64,000 nt of DNA. Source: Leptospira ryugenii. GTDB taxonomy: Bacteria > Spirochaetota > Leptospiria > Leptospirales > Leptospiraceae. The notes below the pieces were generated by a model. The model worked only from the letters and a program-made list of their open reading frames with translations. It was not told where the DNA came from and did not search any database. How positions within the stretch are numbered: position 1 is the stretch's first letter; each line of letters begins with the position of its first letter. Below are positions 29,460 through 39,331 of this stretch, piece after piece. The stretch spans positions 186,001 to 250,000 of the forward strand of contig NZ_BFBB01000004.1 of assembly GCF_003114855.1 (NCBI RefSeq), in the 5' to 3' direction. A program made the position numbers and the translations under genes.

Positions 29460-30155
29460 ATGAGTGAAGAATTTATCGATATCCATAATAAAGCTATTAC
29501 GGTGACAGATGCCATGTCTACAAGGCACAGTATCAGGCAATTCTTAGATAAACCTGTTCCCAAAGAAGTCCTGGACCGTATTTTTTCAACGGCACTCCGT
29601 GCACCTAGTTGGAAAAATTCCCAACCCTGGAAGTTACACATCGTACAAGGACAAAAGAAAATCGAATTGGCAAAAGAAATGAGTGAACATGCAATGCAGT
29701 CTAGTCCACAACCAGAAACTGCTTGGCCAGAAGGCTATCCAAGTGATGCCAAAAAACGCATGTTTGATTTGGGGATGCGAGTTTATGGAGTTGCGGGCAT
29801 TGACCGTAAGGACAAAGAGGCTCGAGACCAATTTACGCTCCGTAATTTTCAGTTCTTTGACGCGCCTGTAGCTGTTTTTTTAAGCACGAGGTTTGAACTT
29901 AGTTTTTTTGTGGGGATTGATATAGGTTGCTTAGTTCAGTCTGTACTCCTATTAGCAAGAGAAGAAGGCTTAGGTTCCTGTGCACAAGCTGCACTAGGTG
30001 CTTTTCCTCAAGTCGTAAAAAAGAGTTTATCTTTACCTGAGGAAGAAAAAGTCATCTTGGGTTTTAGTCTTGGTTATCCGAAGCCCGATTCTGATTTGAA
30101 TCGCTTCCATACACCGAGGGAAGGAAAAGACAGTCTCATCCAGTACTATTCCTGA
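29460..30155 (+). CDS. Nitroreductase family protein
   Basis: A 231-residue flavoprotein from ATG 29460. MSTRHSIRQFLDKPVP, TALRAPSWKNSQPWKL and DIGCLVQSVLLLAREEGLGSC are the standard NfsB/nitroreductase segments for FMN binding. GFSLGYPKPDSDLNRF is the usual near-C-terminal stretch. These enzymes reduce nitro-aromatics or quinones with NAD(P)H. The frame is open upstream to 29244 but that part runs through the TetR gene and operators, so the later ATG is correct. Control by the adjacent TetR repressor is likely, with an aromatic or electrophile as inducer. Confidence 0.93.
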   Translation: MSEEFIDIHNKAITVTDAMSTRHSIRQFLDKPVPKEVLDRIFSTALRAPSWKNSQPWKLHIVQGQKKIELAKEMSEHAMQSSPQPETAWPEGYPSDAKKRMFDLGMRVYGVAGIDRKDKEARDQFTLRNFQFFDAPVAVFLSTRFELSFFVGIDIGCLVQSVLLLAREEGLGSCAQAALGAFPQVVKKSLSLPEEEKVILGFSLGYPKPDSDLNRFHTPREGKDSLIQYYS

Positions 30156-30197
30156 GACTTAAATTCATTCCACATAAAAAGAAACGATAGGAAATGC

Positions 30198-30614
30198 TTG
30201 CAATTCATTCGGTGGCCTTGTACACTTTTCTTGTCTATGGCTTTCTCTCGAAGGATCAGTCTAACAGTGTTTCTGCTTCTTTTTATGGGGAATTTTTTGT
30301 ACCAGCGTGTTGTAGACAATGAAATCAACTGTGGCCTGTTAGGTAGCCCAGAGAGTACTTGTCCTTATGCATTTTTAGACCATAGTCTTGGGCATTCCGA
30401 CCATGGATTGGAAGAGGATGGCGATCATGAAGACCATGTTTGTTTTTCCTGCCCTTGCAATGCTATTGCCTTTTTTCAAATAAGTTTGCATTTATCCCAA
30501 GTATTTGTTCACATCCAAACCGTCTATGTTGTCACCCACGAACAGTTAGAGCCACTCTCTCTACGTCTCTCATCTCTCTTCCGTCCCCCAAAAACCTCGA
30601 TCCTTTTCTCTTAG
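30198..30614 (+). CDS. His/Cys-rich small exported protein, CzcI-like position
   Basis: A 138-residue protein with a hydrophobic N-terminal helix (about residues 18-35). A segment rich in His, Asp and Cys follows: LDHSLGHSDHGLEEDGDHED then HVCFSCPCN, a likely metal site. It is directly before czcC and in the same direction. Small His-rich periplasmic proteins (CzcI-like or DUF2946-like) often precede Czc operons. TTG 30198 has AGGA 5 bases upstream; ATG 30240 is the alternative start with no ribosome site. I infer a metal-sensing or metal-buffering role; it is not a recognised family member with certainty. Confidence 0.6.
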   Translation: MQFIRWPCTLFLSMAFSRRISLTVFLLLFMGNFLYQRVVDNEINCGLLGSPESTCPYAFLDHSLGHSDHGLEEDGDHEDHVCFSCPCNAIAFFQISLHLSQVFVHIQTVYVVTHEQLEPLSLRLSSLFRPPKTSILFS

Positions 30615-30642
30615 ATTTATCTTTCATCAAATCGAGGTTTCT

Positions 30643-31965
30643 ATGGGTAGTTTTTTACCTAAATATTTGTTTTATTACAAACAATGTATTTTATTTTATA
30701 TAATCTTATTTACTTCAGCCTTATTTGCTGAAGAGAATATTCGTACACGCTGTTCGGAAGAAAAACAGCTAACTTCACTTAGCAAATGTTTGGTTCAGGA
30801 ACTTCCAGAATTTAAAATGGAAGAATTAAAACTTGGCGAGATGCGAGGGAGAAAAAAAATAGCATCCTATTTATTTCCTCAAAACCCTTTGTTTAACCAA
30901 TATCTTGCACAAAGACAAGGAAACTCCACATCTCTAATAGGCAATGCTCCTACATCCGCTCAAAATTTCCAGGTGATGGTAAGCCAAGAAATTTACACAA
31001 ACGGAAAACGAGAAATTGCGATGCAGATTGCAGATGAAGAATTCCAATCGCAAGTGCTTAGATTGGAAACCACGCGTAGATTGTATGAATTTGAAGTATT
31101 AAAAAAGTTATATCGATTTCGGACGATCCATGAGGAAGAAAGAAATTTGTTTGAGACACTATCGCTTACACAAGATATCAAAAAAATTGCCAAAGCAAGG
31201 ATCAAAGAAGGCCTGTCGCCGGGGATTGACGAAGCGCTCACAGAAGCCGAAGAAATCCGAGTCTATCGATTATGGGCACAAAGCAAACGTTTGTTGGAAT
31301 CCACTAAATCAGAGCTTGAACTTTTACTAAAACTAGACCTTACCAGGGATTGGATACACCAAAAAGATTGGATTCTGCAAAATGAAACTTTCGCCAACAA
31401 ATCTGAGTTGGTGCAAATGGCAATCATGCTGCGACCGGAATTAAAGTTAACGGAAAACGAGATTCAAATTGCAAATTTAGAATGGAACCGAACCAAGAAA
31501 GAGAAAATTCCGAATGTAAGTTTGGGAGCATTTGCTCAAAATGATGGCTTCAATGAACGTGTGATTGGTGGTCTGGTCAGTTTTCCCATTCTAGTTTGGA
31601 GAGATTTTGAAGGAGAACTGTTGGTAACAAAGACAAAAGTTCAGGTATCAAAAGAAAAATACCAATTAACGGAGAGAAGTATCAAACAAGAGGTTCTCCA
31701 GGCAGTGGCAAACTATAGCATTTTAAATGAAGAGATCAAACTCTACGAATCTGAAAAAATGATCCGAGCAGAAAATGACATCAAAAATCTACAAGAAGCA
31801 GTTCGATTTGGTAGAGTCAGGCTTTTAGAGGCTATTCAACAACAAAGAATATTACTGCAAACAAAACTCTTGTATCTGAATGCAAAGCTCGAATGGGAAT
31901 TGGCAACAATCGAGCTTACTAGAGTTTTAGGACTTCCAATCGAACAATTGGAGGCAAAAAAATGA
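30643..31965 (+). CDS. Outer-membrane efflux channel (TolC/CzcC family)
   Basis: A 440-residue protein with an N-terminal signal (FYIILFTSALFAEEN). Two outer-membrane efflux (OEP) repeats follow: long alpha-helical blocks with YEFEVLKKLYRFRTI and ITKKVQVSKEKYQLTERSIKQEVLQAV-like heptads, and a beta segment near VSLGAFAQNDGF. It forms the outer-membrane duct for an RND pump. GAGGTTTCT precedes the ATG. The stop overlaps the adaptor gene in ATGA. Together with the following two genes it makes a complete Czc-type tripartite pump. Confidence 0.88.
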   Translation: MGSFLPKYLFYYKQCILFYIILFTSALFAEENIRTRCSEEKQLTSLSKCLVQELPEFKMEELKLGEMRGRKKIASYLFPQNPLFNQYLAQRQGNSTSLIGNAPTSAQNFQVMVSQEIYTNGKREIAMQIADEEFQSQVLRLETTRRLYEFEVLKKLYRFRTIHEEERNLFETLSLTQDIKKIAKARIKEGLSPGIDEALTEAEEIRVYRLWAQSKRLLESTKSELELLLKLDLTRDWIHQKDWILQNETFANKSELVQMAIMLRPELKLTENEIQIANLEWNRTKKEKIPNVSLGAFAQNDGFNERVIGGLVSFPILVWRDFEGELLVTKTKVQVSKEKYQLTERSIKQEVLQAVANYSILNEEIKLYESEKMIRAENDIKNLQEAVRFGRVRLLEAIQQQRILLQTKLLYLNAKLEWELATIELTRVLGLPIEQLEAKK

Positions 31966-33098
31966 GAACCAAATACATTGCTCTACTTATACTTTCTGCA
32001 TTAGGTTTTGGATTTTATTTATGGAAGAGAGGCAAAGAAAAACCTCAAGCCCGAGAGATCCATACCTCGAATCAGATTCTAGAGATTACGGACGAACAAA
32101 GGAAAGGACTTTTGATTGAAACCCAAATTGTCCGAGAAACAGAAATCATTTCAAAACTTGAACTCTTGGGAGAAACCGAAGCGGTCCCCGATCAAAAGAT
32201 GGATGTGATCGCTCGTATCCCAGGGCGCATTCTAAAAGTATACTTCGTGGAAGGCGATAAAGTTCAAAAAGGAGCCAAACTTGTTTCGATTGATTCTCCT
32301 GAATTGGCAAAACTTCGGTCAAACTACCAAATTTCAAAATCAAAATGGAAAGCTGCCGAAGAAAATTTAAATCGAATACAACGTTTAGTCCAAATGAATT
32401 TAGCCGCCAAACAAGAGCTAATAGATGCTGAAGCTTCTTTCAAAGTGGTGGATGCCGAAAAGAGAGCATCAGAAGAATATTTGAGAGCAAATGGTCTGGC
32501 ACTCGACCAGTCATATTCAGGAATTTATACAATCTTTGCTCCCATCTCTGGGAAGGCACTAACTAGAAATGCAATCCCTGGATCATTGGTAACCTCTGAC
32601 CAAGTTTTTACAAGTATCGCAAATTTAGACACACTTTGGTTCCAAGCCAAGATCTTTGAAGGGGATTTGCAATTTTTAACTGAAGGAGCAAATGCTGAGA
32701 TCTTTTTAAATTCCTATCCAGAGGATATCTTTACAGCTAAACTTGATCATATTGGGGAACAGGTTGATGCACAATCACGGACCGTTCATGCTCGTCTCAT
32801 TTTTAAAAACCATAATCAGAAAGCAAAAATTGGATTATTTGGGAAAGCTCTGATCCAAAGGCAGAAAAAAAGAGGCATCGTCATTCCCAAGGCTTCCATC
32901 CAGTCTTATCAAAATAAAACTTTTGTTTTGCTTGAAACAGAGCCTAACAAATTTCTTTGGAGAGCTGTAACAAAAGGGATAGAAACGGCTGAGGAAGTAG
33001 AGATTACAGATGGGCTAAGAGAAGGCGAAACCATTGTAAGCAAAGGCTCCTTTGCACTCAAAGCAATGTTGTTTAAGTCAACATTTGGAGGGGAGTGA
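31962..33098 (+). CDS. RND efflux periplasmic adaptor (CzcB-like)
   Basis: A 378-residue membrane-fusion protein: an N-terminal membrane anchor (TKYIALLILSALGFGFYLW), the lipoyl half-motif IARIPGRILKVYFVEGDKVQKGAKLVSI, an alpha-hairpin, and the second half GIYTIFAPISGKALTRNAIPGSLV. The C-terminal domain has ITDGLREGETIVSKGSFALKA, the typical CzcB/CusB end. It bridges the inner and outer membrane parts. There is no extra His-rich metal domain. It overlaps czcC by 4 bp, and its TGA directly abuts the ATG of the pump gene. Confidence 0.93.
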   Translation: MRTKYIALLILSALGFGFYLWKRGKEKPQAREIHTSNQILEITDEQRKGLLIETQIVRETEIISKLELLGETEAVPDQKMDVIARIPGRILKVYFVEGDKVQKGAKLVSIDSPELAKLRSNYQISKSKWKAAEENLNRIQRLVQMNLAAKQELIDAEASFKVVDAEKRASEEYLRANGLALDQSYSGIYTIFAPISGKALTRNAIPGSLVTSDQVFTSIANLDTLWFQAKIFEGDLQFLTEGANAEIFLNSYPEDIFTAKLDHIGEQVDAQSRTVHARLIFKNHNQKAKIGLFGKALIQRQKKRGIVIPKASIQSYQNKTFVLLETEPNKFLWRAVTKGIETAEEVEITDGLREGETIVSKGSFALKAMLFKSTFGGE

Positions 33099-36000
33099 AT
33101 GGAATTGCTCACACACATTGTAAGATTTTCCTTACATCACCGGTTCCTGACGATACTCTCTACTCTATTGGTTTCAGGTTTTGGATTGTATGCAACCTAC
33201 CACTTAAAAGTAGATGCTGTTCCCGATATCACAAATGTCCAAGTGCAAATTGTAACTACTGCACCCTCACTTTCCACTTTAGAAATTGAGCAATACATTA
33301 GTTTGCCTGTCGAAAGAGCAATTACTGGGGTTCCTAATTTAGAAATTGTTCGCTCTGTTTCTCGTTATGGCTTTTCATTAGTGACTGCCATTTTTAAAGA
33401 AGGAACTCCTATTATGTTAGCAAGGCAGTTGGTAAGCGAACGACTCACGGAAGCAGGAGAAAATATTCCATCCAAATATGGGAAACCGATGATTGGACCT
33501 ATGAGTACTGGTCTCGGTGAAGTATTTCAGTTTACCTTGGAAAGTGATTCACATTCGGCGATGGAATTGACTACCTATCTTAACTGGAATATCAATCCAC
33601 AACTCAAAACAGTACCCGGTATCGTAGAAGTAAATACATTTGGCGGTGCAACAAAACAATACCAGGTGCTAGTAGATTTACATAAAGCAGCAGCATTGGG
33701 TGTTCCGCTTGCAAAGATTGTAGAGGCTGTGCAATCCAACAATCTATCAACAGGTTCTGGTTATATTGAAACTTTCGGTGAACAGTTGATAGTGGGAACA
33801 GATGGGTTCTTAAAGTCCATAGATGATTTCAAAAAAATAGAAGTAGGAACATCTGCTGATGGATTTCCCATCTATCTAGAAAACCTGGGTACTATTCAGG
33901 AAGGAACCAGACTCCGTAAAGGAGCTGCAACCTCAATGGGTAAAAGTGAAGTAACAGGAGCAGTCACCTTAATGATATTAGGTGGAAATTCTCTTGAAGT
34001 CACAAATGCAGTAAAAGAAAAAATCAAGGAGATTGAACCCACCCTTCCCAAAGGAATGAGAATTATTCCCTACTATGATCGTTCTATCATGGTAAAAAAT
34101 ACTCTCAAAACAATACTTTGGAATTTATCGGAGGGTGCAATTCTTGTCATTGTCATTCTCTTCTTAATGATTGGGGACTTTCGATCTGGTCTCGTAATAG
34201 CGGCGATGATTCCTCTCTCTATGTTGTTTGCACTTACCTTGATGTTTTGGCGTGATTTGCCTGCAAATCTAATGTCGATGGGAGCGATTGATTTTGGACT
34301 GATAGTCGATGGTGCTGTTATTTTGATAGAAAATGCTCATAGACACCTAAGCTTTATGAAAACAAAGCTAAAAAGAAATCTAACAGATGAGGAACAAAAA
34401 GAGACCATACTGAAAGCAACGATAGAAGTCCGGAAAGCGACTATCTTTGGCGAAATCATCATTGCCATAGTGTATGTTCCAATCTTAACCCTTTCTGGCA
34501 CAGAAGGAAAAATGTTCATCCCAATGGCAATTACTGTATTACTGGCATTAGCTGGTGCATTTCTATATACTCTTACAATAATCCCAGTCCTTGCTAGCCT
34601 CTTTTTAAGAGGGAATCATATAGCCGAACATGAAACCTACTTTTTTTCCAAAATCCAATCTTGGTATCTCCCAAAATTTAATTACTGTCTTGAGAATCCA
34701 AAGCAGATTATGTATGGCTCAGCTGGTGTTTTTATAATCTCTATCCTAATCTTTGCACAAATGGGTGGTGAATTTTTACCAAAACTAGATGAAGGCAACC
34801 TCCTAATCGAAGTGAGTCGGTATCCTTCCACCTCACTAAGCCAGTCATTAACTTCTTCCTTGAAAATAGAGAAAACGATTTTAGAGAATATACCTGAAGT
34901 GAATCGTATTGTGTCTAGGACCGGATCCCCTGAGCTTGCCATTGAACCTATGGGCGTCGAAAAAACTGATATATATTTGGATATGTTGGATAGATCCAAA
35001 TGGACCATGCCCAAAGAACAGATTGAACGCAAAATATCTGATTTGATTTCTCAACATGCTCCCGAAGTAGCATTTGGTCTTTCTCAGCCTATAGAAATGC
35101 GTAATAACGAAATGATGGCAGGGATACGTGCTGATGTCGGTATTAAAATATATGGAGAGGATTTGAACGAGCTTAAAATCATTGCCGAATCAGTTTCCGA
35201 AGAAATTAAAAATATTTCCGGAGTTGATGACTTACGTATCGAACAAACCTTTGGTTTGGAATATTTAAGATTGAAACCCAATCGTGAAAAATTAGCACGT
35301 AACCACCAATCGATTATCGATTTCAATCAAACTGTGGAAGCTATCTCATCAGGTGTACCTGCGGGAATCGTATATGAAGGAATGAAACGATTCGAAATCG
35401 TTGTAAAAGCGAAAGATGTATTCCAATTGGACCAAGTTAAAAATCTTCCTTTTTATGTTGGAAAAAATAACTTTGCTCCTTTGCGCGAATTATCTGAGAT
35501 TTTTATTGAAGATGGTCCTGTGCAAATTTTACATGAGAACCAGAGCCGATACGCCTTAGTTCAATTCAATATTAGAGGCAATGATTTAGTAAATACTGTT
35601 AAAATGGTTAAAGATACCATCGATTCAAAAAAACTCATTCCTTCTGGATATTTTTATCGATTAGGGGGAGAGTACGAAAAGTACATATCAGCAAGAAATC
35701 GCTTACTCATTGTTCTCCCGATCACATTGTGTTTAATCTTAATTATCCTTTATTTTGCATTCGGAGATTTGAGATCAGCATTGCTCATTTTCTTAAATGT
35801 TCCAATCGCTATTTCGGGAGGTATACTGGCTCTATTTCTTCGGGATCTAAATTTCAGTATTTCGGCAGGAATTGGCTTCATTGCATTATTTGGAATCGCT
35901 GTGCTCAATGGTTTGGTCCTAGTCACCTTTATCCGAAGCCTGGAAGGCCAAGGACTCGATCACCGAGAAGCGGTGAGACAAGGTTCTCTCAGTAGATTAC

Positions 36001-36185
36001 GACCCGTGCTCACTACAGCTCTCCTTGCTTCGATTGGTTTTTTACCCATGGCTTTGAGCAGTTCTCCAGGAGCAGAAGTGCAAAGACCCCTTGCGAGTGT
36101 CGTCATTGGCGGACTGATCACAGCGAGTTGTCTAACTCTTTTTGTTTTGCCCGTAGTGTATTTGCGCTTAGGAAAAAAGGTGTGA
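33099..36185 (+). CDS. czcA: Heavy-metal RND efflux pump (CzcA family)
   Basis: A 1028-residue RND transporter with 12 membrane helices and two large periplasmic loops. The CzcA family motif DFGLIVDGAVILIEN lies near residue 400; both acidic residues (D...D) are present, which places it with the divalent Zn/Co/Cd exporters and not with the Cu/Ag (CusA) group, where the second is missing. VDAVPDITNVQVQI, PVERAITGVPNLE, the MPxxxP-like RIIPYYDRS and the ENP-free GTEGKMF segment are all expected. It is driven by the proton gradient. No metal regulator gene is adjacent. Confidence 0.95.
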   Translation: MELLTHIVRFSLHHRFLTILSTLLVSGFGLYATYHLKVDAVPDITNVQVQIVTTAPSLSTLEIEQYISLPVERAITGVPNLEIVRSVSRYGFSLVTAIFKEGTPIMLARQLVSERLTEAGENIPSKYGKPMIGPMSTGLGEVFQFTLESDSHSAMELTTYLNWNINPQLKTVPGIVEVNTFGGATKQYQVLVDLHKAAALGVPLAKIVEAVQSNNLSTGSGYIETFGEQLIVGTDGFLKSIDDFKKIEVGTSADGFPIYLENLGTIQEGTRLRKGAATSMGKSEVTGAVTLMILGGNSLEVTNAVKEKIKEIEPTLPKGMRIIPYYDRSIMVKNTLKTILWNLSEGAILVIVILFLMIGDFRSGLVIAAMIPLSMLFALTLMFWRDLPANLMSMGAIDFGLIVDGAVILIENAHRHLSFMKTKLKRNLTDEEQKETILKATIEVRKATIFGEIIIAIVYVPILTLSGTEGKMFIPMAITVLLALAGAFLYTLTIIPVLASLFLRGNHIAEHETYFFSKIQSWYLPKFNYCLENPKQIMYGSAGVFIISILIFAQMGGEFLPKLDEGNLLIEVSRYPSTSLSQSLTSSLKIEKTILENIPEVNRIVSRTGSPELAIEPMGVEKTDIYLDMLDRSKWTMPKEQIERKISDLISQHAPEVAFGLSQPIEMRNNEMMAGIRADVGIKIYGEDLNELKIIAESVSEEIKNISGVDDLRIEQTFGLEYLRLKPNREKLARNHQSIIDFNQTVEAISSGVPAGIVYEGMKRFEIVVKAKDVFQLDQVKNLPFYVGKNNFAPLRELSEIFIEDGPVQILHENQSRYALVQFNIRGNDLVNTVKMVKDTIDSKKLIPSGYFYRLGGEYEKYISARNRLLIVLPITLCLILIILYFAFGDLRSALLIFLNVPIAISGGILALFLRDLNFSISAGIGFIALFGIAVLNGLVLVTFIRSLEGQGLDHREAVRQGSLSRLRPVLTTALLASIGFLPMALSSSPGAEVQRPLASVVIGGLITASCLTLFVLPVVYLRLGKKV

Positions 36186-36246
36186 GGACCTAAATTTACT
36201 TTTCAGTTTCTATTTTCTTATTTCACTATGTATTTCGAGGTAAAAA

Positions 36247-36657
36247 ATGAAATCGATTGTACGATTGTTAATGTTAGTTGCTACATTTGCAGTGATCCAA
36301 TGTGGGAAATCATCCCAATCTCCCGAGGAAAAGTTAGTGGAGATTTTACCAAAGTTTCAAAACGTTCTCTGCTCTAAGATGATGGAATGTTCAAAGGCAG
36401 AGATGGCACAAATCCCTGAGCAGTACAGAAGTATGATCCCTCCTTTTATGCAATCTCAAGAGAAATGTGTCGGATTCTTTAACCAGAAGTTTGAAGAAGG
36501 CAAAAAACAAAGACAAGAAGAGAAGAGAGAGATTACTATGGAAGAGGTCAATGCATTCGAATCTTGTATCAATGCCTTAGACAAAACAAATTGTAGTGCC
36601 TTTAAAGATGGAAAGCCAAGCATACCAGGTTGCGAAGCCCTAGAATCTTTAAAATAG
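36247..36657 (+). CDS. Cys-rich lipoprotein (TIGR04454-like)
   Basis: A 136-residue lipoprotein: signal VRLLMLVATFAVIQCGKSS with Cys19 in a spirochete lipobox. The mature part has further cysteines in FQNVLCSKMMECSKAEM, QEKCVGFF, FESCINALDKTNCSAF and PGCEALE, probably making disulfides. The layout matches a Leptospira lipoprotein family I recall as TIGR04454; the number is from memory. GAGGT precedes the ATG. It follows czcA by 61 bp and may or may not be co-transcribed. Function unknown. Confidence 0.78.
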   Translation: MKSIVRLLMLVATFAVIQCGKSSQSPEEKLVEILPKFQNVLCSKMMECSKAEMAQIPEQYRSMIPPFMQSQEKCVGFFNQKFEEGKKQRQEEKREITMEEVNAFESCINALDKTNCSAFKDGKPSIPGCEALESLK

Positions 36658-36672
36658 ATCTTTCCTTCTATT

Positions 36673-38274
36673 TCAGACTCTTTTCTCGATAAAAACATTT
36701 TTGAGAGAAAAGAGTGCAGCCAAAAATAGCAGACCCACACTTAAAATACGAAATGGCAATGTCCCATACTTGATGTAAAAAGTTTCGTTATTTTGTTTGC
36801 TCGGGAAAAAATCTATTGCCCGATACCCTCTTGTATTCCGAGCTAATCCCAAATCAATCTCTCTACCCCATGGGTCAAAAAGCACCGTAACACCCGATAC
36901 TGCAGAACGAATCACAGGTATCCCTAGCTCAAGTGCCCTCAATTTTCCAGCTCCTGCATGTTGCAATGCCTCTCGTTCACTTTCAAACCAAGAATCATTG
37001 GTTAGGTTAACCATAAATTGGGATTTATGCCTAGCTACTCTCTCTCTCATTGCTTCTGAGTACAAAAGTTCGTAACAAATTGAGCCCGAAAATTTAAGCT
37101 CCATCCCTTTTTTGGATGAAAACCGAAATACTGGCATTCCGTTTCCTGGTTTGTGATGGCTTGCCTCTCCAAACCATCTCTGCACAAAGGGGAAAAGGTC
37201 AGCCAATGGAACATACTCTCCGAATGGTAATAAAATTTCTTTGTAAGCTCTCTCGGATTCAATTGCTCCATTCCCTAAAAAACTTATGGAATTCCTTGAA
37301 CCTTGGTCCCAAACTAACTCTGAATAGATGACTCCTGCCGATGATTTCTTTCTCCAAACATTGACAATATCTAGAAAAGTTTGACTAAACATAGGATCAT
37401 TATCGTCTCCTTTCTTTGTACCCAAAAAAGGAATGGAAGATTCGGGAAGTAGTATGAGATCAATTTGATTTCCAGAATTCTCGATAGATTCCATACCCAA
37501 ATCAAAAACATTTTGAATGGTATGGCTCATAAAATCTCTATTTTCTCTATCGAGATCTTTCGCATAAGGTGTATTTGGTTGCAATAATAAAAGGGAAATC
37601 GATTTTTCGCCATCGATGGGCCGGAGTAGTAAAATAAAATTTAAAATAAGAAGCAAGACTAATGGAAGGATGTACAAATATCTCATCCAAGCTACTTTCT
37701 TCGGAAGCAAAAAGAGATAAATAGAGGAAATAGCAAATATTGTTAAAAAGGCCATCGCCTCTGTCCCAAAGAAAGCAGATTGCCTCCAAAGGATATGATT
37801 GCGAAATAGATCTGCCCAATATACGGGAAATACCATTGGAAACAAACTATCACTTAGCAAAAATAGAGAAGGAATACCAAAGAGAAAGAGAAACACTTCT
37901 GATAACCGCCCTTTCCGCAAGAAATGGACACCTATGGGTATAAATATAATTTTATAAAAAGAAAATAGACCATAGAGAATAAACAAAAGTAAACAATAAG
38001 GCAATGAAAAACCCGTTATATTTTGAATGGCATTCCAAATCCACGGGAATGCAAAGAGAGTCACACAAAGTGAGAAGGATAGGGAAAAAATAAGAATAAA
38101 ATAAATTGTATGTTCTTTTGTTAGCCGATCTATTGAATAAATGAGAAGTAAAATGCTTAAGAAACCTGCACTGACAAATCCATATGGCTCTAGTGATAGA
38201 GCAAACAGAAGGGAGATGGGAAGTATATAAAAGAAAACCGGAAAACTATTGAGCTTTGTTAAGAGTTTTTTCAT
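36673..38274 (-). CDS. lnt: Apolipoprotein N-acyltransferase
   Basis: A 533-residue inner-membrane enzyme that adds the third acyl chain to lipoproteins. Six to eight N-terminal helices precede a CN-hydrolase domain. The catalytic triad can be placed: Glu in LLPESSIPF, Lys in YKEILLPFGEYVP, and Cys in SICYELLYSE; NLTNDSWF and PVIRSAVSG are also typical. The frame opens at 38304, but ATG 38274 (MKKLLTKL) is a better start; it lies 29 bp inside the preceding foldase gene. Spirochetes carry many lipoproteins, consistent with the numerous lipoboxes here. Confidence 0.92.
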   Translation of the reverse strand: MKKLLTKLNSFPVFFYILPISLLFALSLEPYGFVSAGFLSILLLIYSIDRLTKEHTIYFILIFSLSFSLCVTLFAFPWIWNAIQNITGFSLPYCLLLFILYGLFSFYKIIFIPIGVHFLRKGRLSEVFLFLFGIPSLFLLSDSLFPMVFPVYWADLFRNHILWRQSAFFGTEAMAFLTIFAISSIYLFLLPKKVAWMRYLYILPLVLLLILNFILLLRPIDGEKSISLLLLQPNTPYAKDLDRENRDFMSHTIQNVFDLGMESIENSGNQIDLILLPESSIPFLGTKKGDDNDPMFSQTFLDIVNVWRKKSSAGVIYSELVWDQGSRNSISFLGNGAIESERAYKEILLPFGEYVPLADLFPFVQRWFGEASHHKPGNGMPVFRFSSKKGMELKFSGSICYELLYSEAMRERVARHKSQFMVNLTNDSWFESEREALQHAGAGKLRALELGIPVIRSAVSGVTVLFDPWGREIDLGLARNTRGYRAIDFFPSKQNNETFYIKYGTLPFRILSVGLLFLAALFSLKNVFIEKRV

Positions 38275-39292
38275 ACTCCAATCGTCTTCCATATTCCTCG
38301 GCAAGTTCTTTACTACCCAAAGCTTGTGTGCGCATTTCCAAAAGTTTTTTGTCCCTCTCAGAAGCAGATAGATTCGGATTATTCTTTAGAAAGTTTGCTT
38401 CCTCTTTTTCTAATTTTGTTATCCTTTCTTCCTCTTCCTTCATATCCTTTAAGACTTTCTCGATCCTTTCATTCCCCTCTTTTCCAAAGTATCGAATGCG
38501 GATTTCTTTTTCTTTTGTATCTCTTTCTTGTGCAGATAATTTTGTTAACTCATTCCTTCGCAATTCCATTTCCGTTTCAAATTTATCATATTTTGGCTCA
38601 CGTTCTGCTATTGCCTTATAGTATTGGCCAAATGTTTTTTTTCTGAACTCTTCGTAAGATTTTAATCTGTCCTCTGCTTTTAAATTTTTAGTTTCTTCAA
38701 GAAAATTCTTTCTATTATAACTAAACTCAGCGGTGGCCTCTTCCAGACCGAAAATGAGCTCCGCTTCTTCTTTAGAAAAAAACTTTCTTCTCATTTGTTT
38801 GATTGTATCGTACATTTCTTGGTTGGTATACGATTGTGAGGAAGTATCAATATTTGCCATAGCTTCTTCATACTTTAAATAGTTTGTGAGCATTTGTATG
38901 AGTTTCTTAGCTTCTTCTGCCGAGTATTGATTTTGCAAAAAGGCTTTGATGTATTCATGGCATTGCTCGCGAGTCGATCCTTCTGGACATTGTCGCCGCA
39001 AATTCCACAATTCAAAAATTAAATTGAGTTCGCCTGACTTTGCTTTGCTGATGATTTCTTCGTAACTTAAAAAGCCACCCTCGCCAGTAAATATAGACTT
39101 TGCAGATTCCAAATAGAAAGGATCCACAAAAAAACCATCCTCTTGGTTTTGGAAATAAGAGATGGCCTTTTCATTTGGATTTTCTTCTGATTCTGACTCT
39201 TGCCTAGAAGGATTCATATAAGATACACCAAGTAAGATGACTAGTATGGAGACAAAAGCAATCGTGATCAGAATGAGTGAGGATTTCTTCAT
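38246..39292 (-). CDS. Lipase chaperone (LifO-like foldase)
   Basis: A 348-residue protein anchored by an N-terminal helix (SLILITIAFVSILVILLGVSY) with a long, highly charged alpha-helical body, as in lipase-specific foldases. FFVDPFYLESAKSIF and ELWNLRRQC stand where the mini-domain begins. The RxxFDY motif of classic Lif proteins is not clearly present. KKLLEMRTQALGSKELAEEYGRR and EKEIRIRYFGKEGNERI repeat a known Lif pattern (the RxxxFGxE helical repeats). A family I.1-type lipase gene lies directly upstream in the same direction, which is the decisive support. Its end overlaps lnt by 29 bp. Confidence 0.72.
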   Translation of the reverse strand: MKKSSLILITIAFVSILVILLGVSYMNPSRQESESEENPNEKAISYFQNQEDGFFVDPFYLESAKSIFTGEGGFLSYEEIISKAKSGELNLIFELWNLRRQCPEGSTREQCHEYIKAFLQNQYSAEEAKKLIQMLTNYLKYEEAMANIDTSSQSYTNQEMYDTIKQMRRKFFSKEEAELIFGLEEATAEFSYNRKNFLEETKNLKAEDRLKSYEEFRKKTFGQYYKAIAEREPKYDKFETEMELRRNELTKLSAQERDTKEKEIRIRYFGKEGNERIEKVLKDMKEEEERITKLEKEEANFLKNNPNLSASERDKKLLEMRTQALGSKELAEEYGRRLEYEKTLNKAQ

Positions 39293-39331
39293 AGAAATAG
39301 ATTAAATCAAAATCTCCAAGGAGTGAACACT

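Noticed and set aside
36677..36715. 11-bp inverted repeat near the end of lnt
   Set aside because: It lies inside the coding sequence of lnt with no T-run; it could weakly end the upstream lipoprotein transcript but cannot be called a terminator.
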